DNA from: Paenibacillus_G filicis
GTDB taxonomy: Bacteria > Bacillota > Bacilli > Paenibacillales > NBRC-103111
Direction: 5' to 3'
Length of the DNA stretch: 64,000 bases
Assembly: GCF_038070315.1 (NCBI RefSeq)
Contig: NZ_JBBPCC010000001.1
Span: 372,001-436,000, forward strand
Shown: one piece after another, positions 51,429 through 61,381 of the stretch
Numbering within the stretch: position 1 is the stretch's first letter
How the letters are laid out: the number at the start of each line of letters is the position of its first letter
Made by a program: the position numbers and the translations under genes
The notes under the pieces: generated by a model
The model's input: only the letters and a program-made list of their open reading frames with translations
What the model was told of the DNA's origin: nothing
Database searches by the model: none

Positions 51429-52349
51429 TTAGTGATCATGCGCCACCGTGATCACGACATTCCCCTTTTTTCGCCCGGTTTCCACATAGCAATAGGCTTC
51501 GGGAATTTGCTCCAGCGGATATCGCCGGTCGATGACCGCCTGGAGCTTGCCCGCCTCCACAAGTTCTTGGAGGATCACCATGTCCTTCGCAAGCACCTTG
51601 ACGATTCCCTGCCCTTGAACGGTCAAATAGATTCCACTCGGCTTCAAGGCTTTCTTGCCGATGGATTTCGATATTTTCCCCAGCGCGTCGAAGACGACAT
51701 CGTAGCGTACTCCGCTTTCCGTAAAATCCTCTTTCATATAATCGATCACATGGTCGGCTCCCAAAGATCTCACCAGCTCTGCATTCTTGCCACTGCACAC
51801 CCCGGTTACTTCCGCTCCATAGTACTTGGCCAGTTGGACCGCAGCCGTTCCCACCGATCCGGATGCTCCATAGATCAGAACCTGTTGTCCCTGCTGGATA
51901 TGGGCATTCCTAAGAAAACCGAGTGCCGTCGTTCCGCCAAAAGGAATAGCCGCTGCCTCCTCGTAGGTTGTGTTAGACGGCATCCTCGCCAAGATTCCTT
52001 CTTCAGACATGCAGATATACTGGGCATGCGCTCCGAAGCGCATCCCGCTAAGCGCATAAACCTTGTCGCCCTTCTTAAACTTCGTGACTTCCCGGCCTAC
52101 GTCCTCTACTTCCCCGGCCAGTTCAACGCCCAGAATGGGGTTGCGCGGTCTGCGGATACCGAGGAAAAGACGCATGGGAATCCAGAAGGTGAGCGGGCTA
52201 TTAAACGCCCTCACCCGGCAGTCCCCGGTAGCAACGGTGGTGGCATGAATTTTGATCAAGACTTCTTTAGCTTTAGGCATGGGCTTCGCGACCTCACGAA
52301 GCTTCACGACGTCCGGTGACCCATAATTCGTACATATCATCGCTTTCAT
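51429..52349 (-). CDS. MDR-family NAD(P)H quinone oxidoreductase-like protein
   Basis: A 306-residue medium-chain oxidoreductase without zinc ligands, of the quinone-oxidoreductase/enoyl-reductase type. N-terminal GroES-like domain (MICTNYGSPDVVKLREVAKP, NPILGVELAGEVEDVGREVT), then the Rossmann domain with VLIYGASGSVGTAAVQLAKY near residue 145 and DVVFDALGKISKS near 215. The usual GHE and four-Cys motifs are absent. It is monocistronic, convergent with the two-component system. It probably reduces a quinone or reactive carbonyl with NADPH; the physiological substrate is unknown. Confidence 0.85.
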   Translation of the reverse strand: MKAMICTNYGSPDVVKLREVAKPMPKAKEVLIKIHATTVATGDCRVRAFNSPLTFWIPMRLFLGIRRPRNPILGVELAGEVEDVGREVTKFKKGDKVYALSGMRFGAHAQYICMSEEGILARMPSNTTYEEAAAIPFGGTTALGFLRNAHIQQGQQVLIYGASGSVGTAAVQLAKYYGAEVTGVCSGKNAELVRSLGADHVIDYMKEDFTESGVRYDVVFDALGKISKSIGKKALKPSGIYLTVQGQGIVKVLAKDMVILQELVEAGKLQAVIDRRYPLEQIPEAYCYVETGRKKGNVVITVAHDH

Positions 52350-52435
52350 CTAGATTCCTCCATAGGTCGATTTGCACTTAGTATAGCTACCTGTACGGGA
52401 GGATCTATAGCTACTAAAGTATGGTTTTGCAAATC

Positions 52436-55165
52436 TCAGAGTAAACCCAGATTTCGGGCACGCGCTACGGCCTCCGTTCGCCGTTTGACCTGCAGCTTGT
52501 CGAAGATGATCCGGTTATGCCCTTTGACCGTGGTCAGTGCAATGAAAAGCCGTTCGCTAATCTCACGGTTCGAGAGCCCTTGAGCAATCAGGTTCAGAAC
52601 CTCCAGCTCCCGCTCGCTCAAAGGCTCGATCAGCGAGTCGAGGATGGACTCCGTCCGTGACCCAGTTCTCGGCTGGGCAGGCTGCGGCGGGCGACCGCCA
52701 GATGCTATCTCATCCTTGGGCTCAGCAGCTTCGAACGCCGCGAGTACCTTCTTCAAATAGTCCGGCATCGATCCGTTGGTCAGCGCTTCGCCGAGTGCTC
52801 TATACATCGGAGCCCCTTCGTCGAGAAAGATACGGATCAAGCCGCCGGGATCAGCTTGGGCGAGAACATCCCTCAGCACTTGTGCAGCCTCTGCCGTCTC
52901 GCCATGCGCATGCAGCGCGACCACCCTCAAAGCCATCGCCTGAAGCCGCTCGTCCCTCCACTCGTTAGTCTCCGCTTGCCTGAGTACCGGCTCCACCGCC
53001 GTAAGCGCCGCAGACGGATCTGCTTGTGCCAGATAGATGCGAGCAGAGGCGAGAGGCAGATCGTACTTCTCCGTCAGATGAGCAGCAGCAGCCAGGTTGC
53101 CCTGACAAAGCAGCACCTGAGCTCGGACATCCGCGATAGGACGGAACTGGTTTGCAAAATTCTGCTGCCGAGTGACATAGTCCGCTTGGGCTATGCGGGC
53201 TGCCGCGCCGCTCACGTTTCCCTGAGTCAGCTCCAGCCGGGCCATGAAGACTTCGCCAGCCACCGCTCTATCGATCTGTTCCAGCTGCTCCGCTAGTTGA
53301 ATGGACAGCCTGGCATACCCTTCAGCCGCAGGCAGATCATTCCAGGCATAGCTGATGCGGGCCAGGCCCAGATAGGCCTCGCAGGCGGCTGGCAGCGGCG
53401 GATCTCCGGCCAGCTTCAGCACACGCCGATAAGTCTCGGCCGCGGCATGGAGCTGAAGCCCGCCTTCCTGAATAAGACCAAGGCCCAGCGTGGCCATCAT
53501 CGTGATGATGACATGCCCGATCCGCTGGCTGATCGTTAAGGCCTCGGCATAGGCCTGCCCCGCCGCCGCACGATTTCCCTGAAGCTGATAAGCATACCCC
53601 ATGGACCAGGTAATGGCCGTCCGGACAGGCAGGTTGTCCGGGTGCAGGCAGGCCAGGGCGCGACGCGACTCCGCCAGGATGATCTCGGCCTGGTGCCGGC
53701 TGACAGCCAGTGTCGCACGAATAGCTGCAAGATGGCCCAGAAGATCTCGAGTCTTGTCGTCCCTCTCCGTTGCTTGCAGGGATAGCTCGGCAGCCTGCAG
53801 ACTCTGCTCAAGACCGGCGGTCTGCCCCAGCATCAGCCGTCCCGAGGCATAGATCACCTGCAGCGCTGGCCTTGCCTGCCACTCCTCCGTAGGGAGCGAG
53901 TCCAGCCAGCTTAATACCGGGGCTAACGCTCCTCTGAAATGCAACGGAACCCCAGCCCCCTCCACCAGACGAGCGGCGCGAGGAATATCAAGGGCCGCAG
54001 CTGCATGGTGGAAAGCCTCCAGCTCCTGTCCCTGGCCTTCGTACCACTTGCTCGCACGAGCATGCAGCTCGGCCACGCCTTGCTCCCCTTCTCCTGTGGT
54101 CAGGTCCAGGCTATGGCGCAGCCGCTGCCGCAGCAAGCCAGCGAAGAGATGATGATACCGGTACCATCGCCGCTCGTTATCCAGCGGGACGATGAACAGA
54201 TGGGCTTGCTCGAGAAGCTCCAGGGCTTCTTGTCCGGAACCGGCGCCGATGCCGAAACCAACGAGACGCTCCCCCGAATCCCGGCCCATCACGGCCTCAC
54301 AGAGCGGACCGCATAGCCGGTCGAGGATAGACGTTTGCAGCAGGAAGGACTGGATGCCTTCAGATTGCCGGCCCACTACTTCTTCCATCAAATAATCCAG
54401 GACAAAGCGATCGCTCCCTGCGAAGGATTGAATGAAGCCGGAGGCATCCGGCTGCTCCTTGATGGATAGCGCAGCTAGTTGCAGACCGGTAATCCAGCCT
54501 TCCGTGCGGGCTTCCAGCAGAGCGATGTCCGCCGGCAAGAGGCTGAGCCCCATCGCTCTGCCCAAAAACTCCGCCGCCTCCGGGTAGGTAAACCGCAGGT
54601 CCGCCGCGCCCACCTCCGTCACCTGGTCCCGGACACGCATGCGCGCCACCGGCAGACGCGGCTTCTCCCGGGTCGTGATGACCAGATGCATCTGCGGCGG
54701 CATGCGCTCGAGCAGCAATGCCACAGCCTTATCGATCGCTTCGGCCTTGATCTCATGATAATCATCGAGGACGAGAAGGAAAGGGTCCGGAACCGCGCAG
54801 ATTTCATGAAGCAGAGCCGTGAGGATCGATTCGATAGGCGGCGGCTGAGGCGAACGCAGCAGCGCCCATACTCCTTCATCCCGCACGGATCCGATCTGCT
54901 GCAGGGCTGCCACAAGGTAAGTCAGGAAACGTGCGGGATCATTATCCCCTTCATCCAGCGAAACCCAGGCCGCCGGGCGGTGGCATTGGGCAAGCCACTC
55001 GCTTGCCAGCGTCGTTTTCCCGAAGCCGGCTGAAGCCGCGATGACCGTCAATCTGCGGTCTATCCCTTCGTTCAACCGCTCGATTAGTCTCGGCCGGGCC
55101 ACGACCTTGGACCGGGACCTTGGGATAAAAAGCTTCGTCGATAAAATGGGCGTGGACATCATCAT
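52436..55165 (-). CDS. MalT-like LuxR-family ATP-dependent activator (first copy)
   Basis: A 909-residue STAND-type regulator. N-terminal nucleotide-binding domain: LSTKLFIPRSRSKVVARPRL, Walker A AASAGFGKTTLASEWL near residue 45, Walker B-like FLLVLDDYHEI near 130. A winged-helix region follows, then a long helical TPR-like sensor (about 400-820), and the C-terminal LuxR helix-turn-helix LSERELEVLNLIAQGLSNRE near 840. Such proteins bind an inducer, multimerise with ATP and activate a target promoter. It is oriented like tyrS and starts about 170 bp after the tyrS stop; no obvious target operon adjoins it. A second copy lies on the other side of tyrS. Confidence 0.88.
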   Translation of the reverse strand: MMMSTPILSTKLFIPRSRSKVVARPRLIERLNEGIDRRLTVIAASAGFGKTTLASEWLAQCHRPAAWVSLDEGDNDPARFLTYLVAALQQIGSVRDEGVWALLRSPQPPPIESILTALLHEICAVPDPFLLVLDDYHEIKAEAIDKAVALLLERMPPQMHLVITTREKPRLPVARMRVRDQVTEVGAADLRFTYPEAAEFLGRAMGLSLLPADIALLEARTEGWITGLQLAALSIKEQPDASGFIQSFAGSDRFVLDYLMEEVVGRQSEGIQSFLLQTSILDRLCGPLCEAVMGRDSGERLVGFGIGAGSGQEALELLEQAHLFIVPLDNERRWYRYHHLFAGLLRQRLRHSLDLTTGEGEQGVAELHARASKWYEGQGQELEAFHHAAAALDIPRAARLVEGAGVPLHFRGALAPVLSWLDSLPTEEWQARPALQVIYASGRLMLGQTAGLEQSLQAAELSLQATERDDKTRDLLGHLAAIRATLAVSRHQAEIILAESRRALACLHPDNLPVRTAITWSMGYAYQLQGNRAAAGQAYAEALTISQRIGHVIITMMATLGLGLIQEGGLQLHAAAETYRRVLKLAGDPPLPAACEAYLGLARISYAWNDLPAAEGYARLSIQLAEQLEQIDRAVAGEVFMARLELTQGNVSGAAARIAQADYVTRQQNFANQFRPIADVRAQVLLCQGNLAAAAHLTEKYDLPLASARIYLAQADPSAALTAVEPVLRQAETNEWRDERLQAMALRVVALHAHGETAEAAQVLRDVLAQADPGGLIRIFLDEGAPMYRALGEALTNGSMPDYLKKVLAAFEAAEPKDEIASGGRPPQPAQPRTGSRTESILDSLIEPLSERELEVLNLIAQGLSNREISERLFIALTTVKGHNRIIFDKLQVKRRTEAVARARNLGLL

Positions 55166-55285
55166 ACACCACCGTTCTTGGCCGTCCAGACAACGGCTGG
55201 ATACGTGTTATCTTGTACCGCTAGGTTCGACAAGGTACATACGATTTCCTGTTGGTTCCGTTTCCTTGCCTGTGACCGTTAAACA

Positions 55286-55324
55286 CGAGAAGCCTCCCTT
55301 GGCCATACATAGGGAGGCTTCTCG
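55286..55324 (-). terminator. Terminator after tyrS
   Basis: CGAGAAGCCTCCCT (55286-55299) and AGGGAGGCTTCTCG (55311-55324) form a perfect 14-bp stem 12 bp beyond the tyrS stop. The T-run is weak (TGTTT), but the stem is very stable. Confidence 0.85.
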
Positions 55325-55336
55325 ATATTCCGTCTG

Positions 55337-56596
55337 CTAGGTTATTTTAACCAGACTGTAGTTTTTCTTTCCCTTGCGGATAATGATGAACCGTCCGCCG
55401 ATCGCCTGCTCTTCCGTGACTTCCAGCGCGACATCGCTCACACGCTCCCCGTTCATGGAGATCGCACCATTTGTAATATCCTCGCGCGCCTGGCGTTTGG
55501 AAGGCTCGATGCCCAGATCGACCAGCCAATCGATGATATTCTTGGATTCCCGTGTCGCCTCGAAGGTCGGCATCTCCTTGAAGCCCTGCTCGATCTCATC
55601 GGCCGTCAGCGACTTGATGTCGCCGGTGAACAAGGCTGCGGTGATGCGCTTGGCCTGCTCCAGCAGTTCCTCGCTGTGAACGAATCTCGTCATCTCCTCG
55701 GCCAGCGTCTTCTGCGCCTCGCGCTTGTGAGGCTCCGTCTGCACCTTCTCGGCCAGCTCATCGATTTGCTCTTTGGAAAGGAACGTAAAGTATTTCAAAT
55801 ACTTCACGACATCGCGGTCGTCGGTGTTGGCCCAGAACTGATAGAATTCGAATGGCGTCGTTTTGCTCGGGTCCAGCCAGATCGCGCCGCCGGCTGATTT
55901 GCCGAACTTCGTGCCGTCGGCCTTCAGCATCAGCGGAATCGTCAAGCCGAAAGCCTTGGACTCGGAGCCTTCCTTCTTGCGGATGAGATCGAGGCCACTC
56001 GTGATATTGCCCCATTGGTCGGAGCCGCCGATCTGCAGCTGTACGTCCTCATGCTGGTACAAGTGCAGGTAATCCAGCGCCTGCAGGATCTGATAGGAGA
56101 ACTCCGTAAAGGAAATTCCGCTATCCAGCCGGCTCGCGACGACATCCTTGGCCAGCATCGAGTTGATGCTGAAGTTCTTGCCGAAATCGCGCAGGAAGTC
56201 GATCACGTTGATCTTATGCGTCCAGTCGTAGTTGTTGACCAGCCGGATCTGATTGTCGCCTTCCGTAACGAACAGCTTTTTCATCTGCTGGGTCAGCGCG
56301 TCCACGTTCGCCTGAACCTGCTCCAGCGTCTGCAGGGAACGCTCGGATTGACGTCCGCTTGGGTCGCCGATCGTACCGGTCGCGCCGCCGATCAGAATAA
56401 CCGGACGATGGCCGGCAAGCTGGAAGCGCTTGAGCACCATGAAGGGAATCAGGTGACCGATATGCATGCTGTCGCCTGTCGGGTCTACCCCGCAATACAG
56501 AGAGACTGCCTTCTGCTCCGTTAATTCCTTCAGACCCTCGGCATCCGTTTGTTGATTGATGGCGTCACGCCATTCCAATTCCTCGATAATATTCAC
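55337..56596 (-). CDS. tyrS: Tyrosyl-tRNA synthetase
   Basis: Charges tRNA-Tyr with tyrosine; 419 residues, the size of Bacillus TyrS. Class I motifs: HIGH in PTGDSMHIGHLIPFMVLKRF near residue 44, the tyrosine/tRNA region GGSDQWGNITSGLDLIRKKE near 190, and the KMSKS variant KFGKS in ADGTKFGKSAGGAIWLDPSK near 232. The C-terminal S4-like RNA-binding domain is present (IEPSKRQAREDITNGAISMN). The GTG start at 56594-56596 is preferred: GGGAGAGGG lies upstream, and the longer frame would run into the leader. It is controlled by the T-box leader directly upstream. Confidence 0.95.
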   Translation of the reverse strand: MNIIEELEWRDAINQQTDAEGLKELTEQKAVSLYCGVDPTGDSMHIGHLIPFMVLKRFQLAGHRPVILIGGATGTIGDPSGRQSERSLQTLEQVQANVDALTQQMKKLFVTEGDNQIRLVNNYDWTHKINVIDFLRDFGKNFSINSMLAKDVVASRLDSGISFTEFSYQILQALDYLHLYQHEDVQLQIGGSDQWGNITSGLDLIRKKEGSESKAFGLTIPLMLKADGTKFGKSAGGAIWLDPSKTTPFEFYQFWANTDDRDVVKYLKYFTFLSKEQIDELAEKVQTEPHKREAQKTLAEEMTRFVHSEELLEQAKRITAALFTGDIKSLTADEIEQGFKEMPTFEATRESKNIIDWLVDLGIEPSKRQAREDITNGAISMNGERVSDVALEVTEEQAIGGRFIIIRKGKKNYSLVKIT

Positions 56597-56639
56597 TGTT
56601 AACCCTCTCCCTTGATTATCATTGTGCGGGAACAACAAA

Positions 56640-56925
56640 AAATCGCCCCCTTGTCTATCGTAGACATAGGGACGATTGTATAAACCGCGTTACCACCCAG
56701 ATTGCACGCATGAAAACGCGCCTCTCGCGCGTATCACAGGTGCCACTCTCGGCGAGTTATCGTTCGCCATCCCGCCCGGCATTACCCGGGTTACTCCAGA
56801 GTGTACTTCGCGCAAACTTAGTGTGTACCGGGTTCCAACACCCCCGGCTTTCTGGGACAGGGACTAAGCGGCTACTGGCTCCTTCAACGTATGCATATCC
56901 AGATTACAGTCAGTATAGAGAAATA
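56640..56925 (-). promoter_or_regulatory. T-box leader of tyrS
   Basis: The conserved T-box sequence TGGGTGGTAACGCGG is read on the minus strand at 56685-56699. After it a terminator hairpin (arms 56641-56657 and 56661-56677, two mismatches) ends in a T-run, the element that uncharged tRNA-Tyr melts. TAC codons at 56803-56805 and near 56826-56828 are candidate specifiers. The 5' limit is approximate. Confidence 0.9.
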
Positions 56926-56966
56926 AACCAGCTGTGTCAACTGCCACGCGGGAAGCGATCCTTGCA

Positions 56967-59582
56967 TCATGGGAAGCGCCGGATGAGCCCTCTTCTAGCG
57001 GCTTCCTGGACCGCGGCAAGCCGGGTAGAAACCTCGAGCTTTCCATAAATATGAATTACATGCGTCTTCACCGTTGCCAGACTGATGCAGAGCCGTTCGG
57101 CGATCTCCGGATTGGTCAGTCCCTTGGCCAGCTCGGCCAGTACCTCCAGCTCTCTGGCGCTTAGCTGTTCCCTGGAATTCTCCGCTGTTCGGTTCTCGCC
57201 GGAGCATAGCTTAAGCGCCAGCTGTACAAATCCCCGCTCCCCGTCGTTCAACTGGGCGGCAGCGGACCTGGCATAGGGCTCCAGCCAAGGAGTCAAAACA
57301 GACCGCTCCAGAAAAAAGGGCTGCAGGATACGATGCTCGTAAGCGTAGTAGATCGCTTCGCGCAGGCTGTTGTGTACCGTCCTTTCCTGAGCCGTGCCGC
57401 TTAGCGAGAGCAGGCGGATTTTGAGCAGGCTGGCCTCCACCAGCCGGAGCCGGTTTTGATGCGCGCGGGAGAAGGACAGCACGCTTTCCGTTTGCCGCAG
57501 CGCTTCATCGAACTCGCCCCTGTCCCCGGCCAGCCCGGCGAAGAGCTGCAGCGCTGCCAGAGAGGCACGCTGCTCCCCTTGCAGGCGGAAAGCCTCCACG
57601 AACCGCTCCGCCAGCTCTGCACTCAGCCTGCCTCTCGCGTACATGGCCGTGAGCAGACGGTCCAGATGCAGCAGATCGTCTGCAAATCCCCCCTCTACCA
57701 TGCGGCTTACGATGGCTGCGCCTTGCTCTCCATCGCCGAATAGCAGATCGTATTCCGCTTGATGGTAGTCATAGCCCACCTGCACGGCCAGCGGCGGCAT
57801 CTCCTCCTCACTCAATATCAACCGGATGGCATCGAGTGTTTTTCTTGCGTTCTCTTCATCCATCTGCTTGTGATAAACGCCCAGCGTCCCCACGTAATAG
57901 TTGTAGCCAAGGGACTTGGTCAAAGGCGACGAGCTCAGCAGAGCCTCCATCCGTGCGTAAACGGCCAGACTGTCATAAAGCCTGCCCGCTTCTTCCATAA
58001 GCTGCGCTTTGGACGAAAGTCCGAAAAAAGTCATATAGACGTTGCCCCTGCACCCTCTCTCCAGAGCGCGCCCGGCAAACTTCTCGCTTTCTCGGTATCG
58101 CCTTTCCTCCAACAGGACGTTCGAGCTCACGATGAGCAGCAAAGCCTCCGTGACAGGACTTAAGCCTAATCCTTCGATCTGTTCCAAGGTCAGGGGAACC
58201 GGCTGAGGATGGAGCCTATCCAGGCTCCCATGAATATACGGATACAGGTAGTACAGACCCCTCGACACTTCTTCGTCCCCATACCTCTCCTGAATCGCGC
58301 GGCCGATCTCTTCGGTTCGGGAGAGCCGAAGATTGCTAAGGTTAAACATGAGGCACTGGATCGCTAGATTCCGATCGGACACGAGCTCCTGCAAGGGCAA
58401 TCTGTCGATATGCATCCAGGTTTCGACGGTCTCGCTCATCGTACGCAACAGAGTCTTCACACCGTCATAATCCCGGATGGCCCACAAATGCCGCAGCGCC
58501 TCCTCATGTTCCCTCCGGCTGGCCAGCACGCGAGCCGCCGCTTGATGAAGCTGAACCTGCATGTCTCCGGGAAGCGCGGCAAACTGCTGCACCAGGTAGT
58601 CTCCCAGAATCGGGTGATACCGGTAGATCCCCTTATCTTCATCCACGCAGACGATAAACAGGTTTTGGCTGATAAGCTTGCCAACCATCGCAGGGAAGTC
58701 GGTCTCCGGCAGCAGACTGGCGCATAACTCCTGATCCCAGTATGTCAAGATGCAGCTCACCGTCAGAAATCGGCGCTCCTCCCCGCTCAGCAGCCGGAAA
58801 ATTTCGCGAGTCAGATACTGCGCCGTAATCTCGCTGCCTGCACCGCGGAGCAGCCCCCGGTCGACCCCGCCTGCGGCTGCCACAAGCTGAAGCCCGCCGA
58901 TCCAGCCTTCGGCGAGGTCATTCATCTGCCTAAGCGCTTCCTCGCTGGCCTGAAGCTGTAAGGTTTCCTTTAGAAATCGCAGCCCTTCCTCCGCTGAAAA
59001 CCGCAATTGATGGCCATCCAGCAGCAGAAATTGCCCGGAAGCCGCCATCTCCCCAAAGTAAAAACGGGGCTGCTCGCGGGACAGCATCACCAGATGCAGG
59101 TTATCCGGCATCGATCTTAGGAAATAATCGATCGAGTCAATCAGCTCCTGGTTTTGAATGCAGTGGATGTCATCCAAGACGAGGTAATAAGGCTGATCCC
59201 CGCCAAGACGATTGATGACATGAGTGAGAACCCGCTCGATCGACGAGGCTTCTATGTGAGAACGCAGCAAGGACAGGATCTCATCCCGATCATCGCCAAG
59301 AAACGGGCTCGCGGCTGCTATCCAGTAGTGCCAGAAGGAGATCAGGTTGTCGTTCGCTTCATCCAGCGAGAGCCAGGCGGCCTCGGTCAGGCCGTTCTCC
59401 CGGATGTACGACGAGAGCAGCGAGGTTTTCCCCATGCCCGCCGCGCCCATGACATAGATGACCTTCATCTCGCAGGCACGCTGCAGGTGGGCGAACAGTT
59501 CATGCCTGACAATATAGCGCTTTCTGGGGGCAGGCATCTTCAGCTTGGTCGACAGCAGGATTGGATCGTTGACAGCTTTCAT
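56967..59582 (-). CDS. MalT-like LuxR-family ATP-dependent activator (second copy)
   Basis: An 871-residue STAND-type regulator, a diverged paralogue of the one at 52436. N-terminus ILLSTKLKMPAPRKRYIVRH, Walker A VMGAAGMGKTSLLSSYI near residue 45, a Walker B-like YYLVLDDIHCIQN near 130, long helical sensor region, and C-terminal LuxR domain LSARELEVLAELAKGLTNPE near 805 followed by ISLATVKTHVIHIYGKLEVS. It ends about 40 bp before the T-box leader of tyrS, in the same direction, so transcription could run into the leader. The ABC-2 export operon upstream (59657-62320) is the closest candidate target. Confidence 0.88.
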   Translation of the reverse strand: MKAVNDPILLSTKLKMPAPRKRYIVRHELFAHLQRACEMKVIYVMGAAGMGKTSLLSSYIRENGLTEAAWLSLDEANDNLISFWHYWIAAASPFLGDDRDEILSLLRSHIEASSIERVLTHVINRLGGDQPYYLVLDDIHCIQNQELIDSIDYFLRSMPDNLHLVMLSREQPRFYFGEMAASGQFLLLDGHQLRFSAEEGLRFLKETLQLQASEEALRQMNDLAEGWIGGLQLVAAAGGVDRGLLRGAGSEITAQYLTREIFRLLSGEERRFLTVSCILTYWDQELCASLLPETDFPAMVGKLISQNLFIVCVDEDKGIYRYHPILGDYLVQQFAALPGDMQVQLHQAAARVLASRREHEEALRHLWAIRDYDGVKTLLRTMSETVETWMHIDRLPLQELVSDRNLAIQCLMFNLSNLRLSRTEEIGRAIQERYGDEEVSRGLYYLYPYIHGSLDRLHPQPVPLTLEQIEGLGLSPVTEALLLIVSSNVLLEERRYRESEKFAGRALERGCRGNVYMTFFGLSSKAQLMEEAGRLYDSLAVYARMEALLSSSPLTKSLGYNYYVGTLGVYHKQMDEENARKTLDAIRLILSEEEMPPLAVQVGYDYHQAEYDLLFGDGEQGAAIVSRMVEGGFADDLLHLDRLLTAMYARGRLSAELAERFVEAFRLQGEQRASLAALQLFAGLAGDRGEFDEALRQTESVLSFSRAHQNRLRLVEASLLKIRLLSLSGTAQERTVHNSLREAIYYAYEHRILQPFFLERSVLTPWLEPYARSAAAQLNDGERGFVQLALKLCSGENRTAENSREQLSARELEVLAELAKGLTNPEIAERLCISLATVKTHVIHIYGKLEVSTRLAAVQEAARRGLIRRFP

Positions 59583-59656
59583 CTCCTACAAAACCCTTCC
59601 CGGAATAGAGTGAGTTAGTCTGATTGTATGCGGGAGATGCCAGGTTGACAAGCGCT

Positions 59657-60622
59657 TTATCGGGCTCTCTCGTACCTGCTCTTAAGCTTGGCAGCTGACA
59701 GCGCGATAAGCAGTATCGTGACCAGCGCCATGTAAAGCAGAGGCGTCCAGTCGCTTAGATACGCATGCTGCTCCATCTGACCCGCAGCCTCCAGCAGCTG
59801 TCTTTGCGGAAATACGGAAATGATGCGCTCCAGCAAGGGATTGTTCCCGCTGAAGGAATAGAAGCTGCCCGAGAGAATCGAGGTAAGCGCCAGCACACTG
59901 TTGCCGAGCATGGTGGCATGGTCCGCTTTGTCGAAACAGGCGTACAGGAACAACGCCAACGAAATGCCCCATATCCCGATCATCCCTAGAAGTAAAGCAT
60001 ACTGACCAAGCGTAAATCCGATATTCACCCCAAGGATCTTGAGCACACTGAGCGTGAGATATACAGGCAGGAGCATGGACAAGCCATACACGAATTGAGC
60101 GGTCAGATAGCCGGTCAGGGTAACCGGTGAGACGGCGATCCTCGCAATCAGCCCCTTTTCCTTATCGTCAGCGAAGGTGAATACATGCATGAACGATCCC
60201 ATCAGCAGGAACATCATCAGAAATCCCAAGATATTCGATCCGATGCCGCGGTCTCCCGTCTGTGCAGGCGGAGCTTGGTCCGGATGCCTCAGCAGCTCCA
60301 GCAGCATAGCTTGGTACTCGTCATTCTTGAGCGTAGTGACTTTAAAATCTCCAGAGTCCGGCCGGCTGACGAATGCGTCGTACTGGTGCTTAACCAAGGC
60401 GGATAACGGAGGCTGCTGCGACATCACTTCCACCTGGAGGTACGCGGAGCTGACTGGTGCTGCCCCTGAAGGGTCTATCCAGGCCAGATGCCCCTTCACC
60501 TGCTGCCCGCCGGTCACATATATCGCCAGCAGAATCATCCCCAGCATCAATGCCGTCATCACCAGAGCCAGGGGAAGACGTGTCAGCAGGCGCGCATAAT
60601 TGTTTCGAATCACCGTTATCAT
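59657..60622 (-). CDS. ABC-2 export permease, second subunit
   Basis: A 321-residue membrane protein of the ABC-2 family: N-terminal helix LALVMTALMLGMILLAIYVT, an external domain of about 120 residues, and five C-terminal helices (ILGFLMMFLLMGSFMHVFTF, LTGYLTAQFVYGLSMLLPVY, ALLLGMIGIWGISLALFLYA). Its start overlaps the end of the first permease gene by 4 bp. Together with that permease and the ATPase it forms a complete ABC exporter. Probable cargo: antibiotics, lipids or peptides; not readable. Confidence 0.85.
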   Translation of the reverse strand: MITVIRNNYARLLTRLPLALVMTALMLGMILLAIYVTGGQQVKGHLAWIDPSGAAPVSSAYLQVEVMSQQPPLSALVKHQYDAFVSRPDSGDFKVTTLKNDEYQAMLLELLRHPDQAPPAQTGDRGIGSNILGFLMMFLLMGSFMHVFTFADDKEKGLIARIAVSPVTLTGYLTAQFVYGLSMLLPVYLTLSVLKILGVNIGFTLGQYALLLGMIGIWGISLALFLYACFDKADHATMLGNSVLALTSILSGSFYSFSGNNPLLERIISVFPQRQLLEAAGQMEQHAYLSDWTPLLYMALVTILLIALSAAKLKSRYERAR

Positions 60623-61362
60623 AAGTAGTCCTCCGTTCTGAACAGCAGCCGGCAGCCAAGCAGGGACAGCAGTGACAATCCTACACTACCTAACCATACC
60701 GGCCAGTAAAGGGCGCTAGCCCCGTCCACCACCATCGCGAAGAAGGCATCGTTCAGCCACTTGACGGGCGATAGCTTGGATAGAAACGCCATCGTTCCCC
60801 CCAGTCCCTCCCAGGAAAAAAACGTTCCGCCGAGAAAAGCCCCGAGACTGATCACACTGCTGAGCAGCGTGCTAGCACCTTCCTCAGACCGGTACACGCA
60901 GCAGAACAATATGCCGAGCGCGCAGGCTGCAAATTCTACGGGGATCATCAACAGCAGGATCAACCCGGCAAGCCGACCGTCGATAGGCAGACCTAGCAGC
61001 CACACAAGCCCACTCATCACCAGCAGATGGCAGATCGTATTGAACACAAACGACGAAATCATCTTCGAAAAATATATCGAGAAGCTGCCTGCCGGGGAAT
61101 GAATGATGCGCAGATTCGGCCGCTTAACGTCGCGTTCCATAAAGCAGTTGGTCGCCGTCATCGCTCCATTCAGCATGGCGTACACGAGGATACTGACCGC
61201 ATAGTAGCGATAAGCGTCCAAGGACTGCGCATAGGCGCCGCTAGTGAGGAACCCCATACTCAAGATCATAAGCACCACGAAAATCGTATTAAACCCGATA
61301 AGTACCGGACTCTGGATCATATTCTTCATATCCATCCTGACAATTCCCATCCAAGCGTTCAT
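60619..61362 (-). CDS. ABC-2 export permease, first subunit
   Basis: A 247-residue, six-helix ABC-2 permease without the large external loop: VLIGFNTIFVVLMILSMGFL near 20, YYAVSILVYAMLNGAMTATN near 52, HSPAGSFSIYFSKMISSFVF near 90, FAACALGILFCCVYRSEEGA near 155, and WPVWLGSVGLSLLSLLGCRL at the end. The gene starts 19 bp after the ATPase stop and overlaps the second permease by 4 bp. The smaller size compared with its partner indicates a heterodimeric channel. Confidence 0.85.
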   Translation of the reverse strand: MNAWMGIVRMDMKNMIQSPVLIGFNTIFVVLMILSMGFLTSGAYAQSLDAYRYYAVSILVYAMLNGAMTATNCFMERDVKRPNLRIIHSPAGSFSIYFSKMISSFVFNTICHLLVMSGLVWLLGLPIDGRLAGLILLLMIPVEFAACALGILFCCVYRSEEGASTLLSSVISLGAFLGGTFFSWEGLGGTMAFLSKLSPVKWLNDAFFAMVVDGASALYWPVWLGSVGLSLLSLLGCRLLFRTEDYL

Positions 61363-61381
61363 GTGTCTCCACCCTCTCTGA

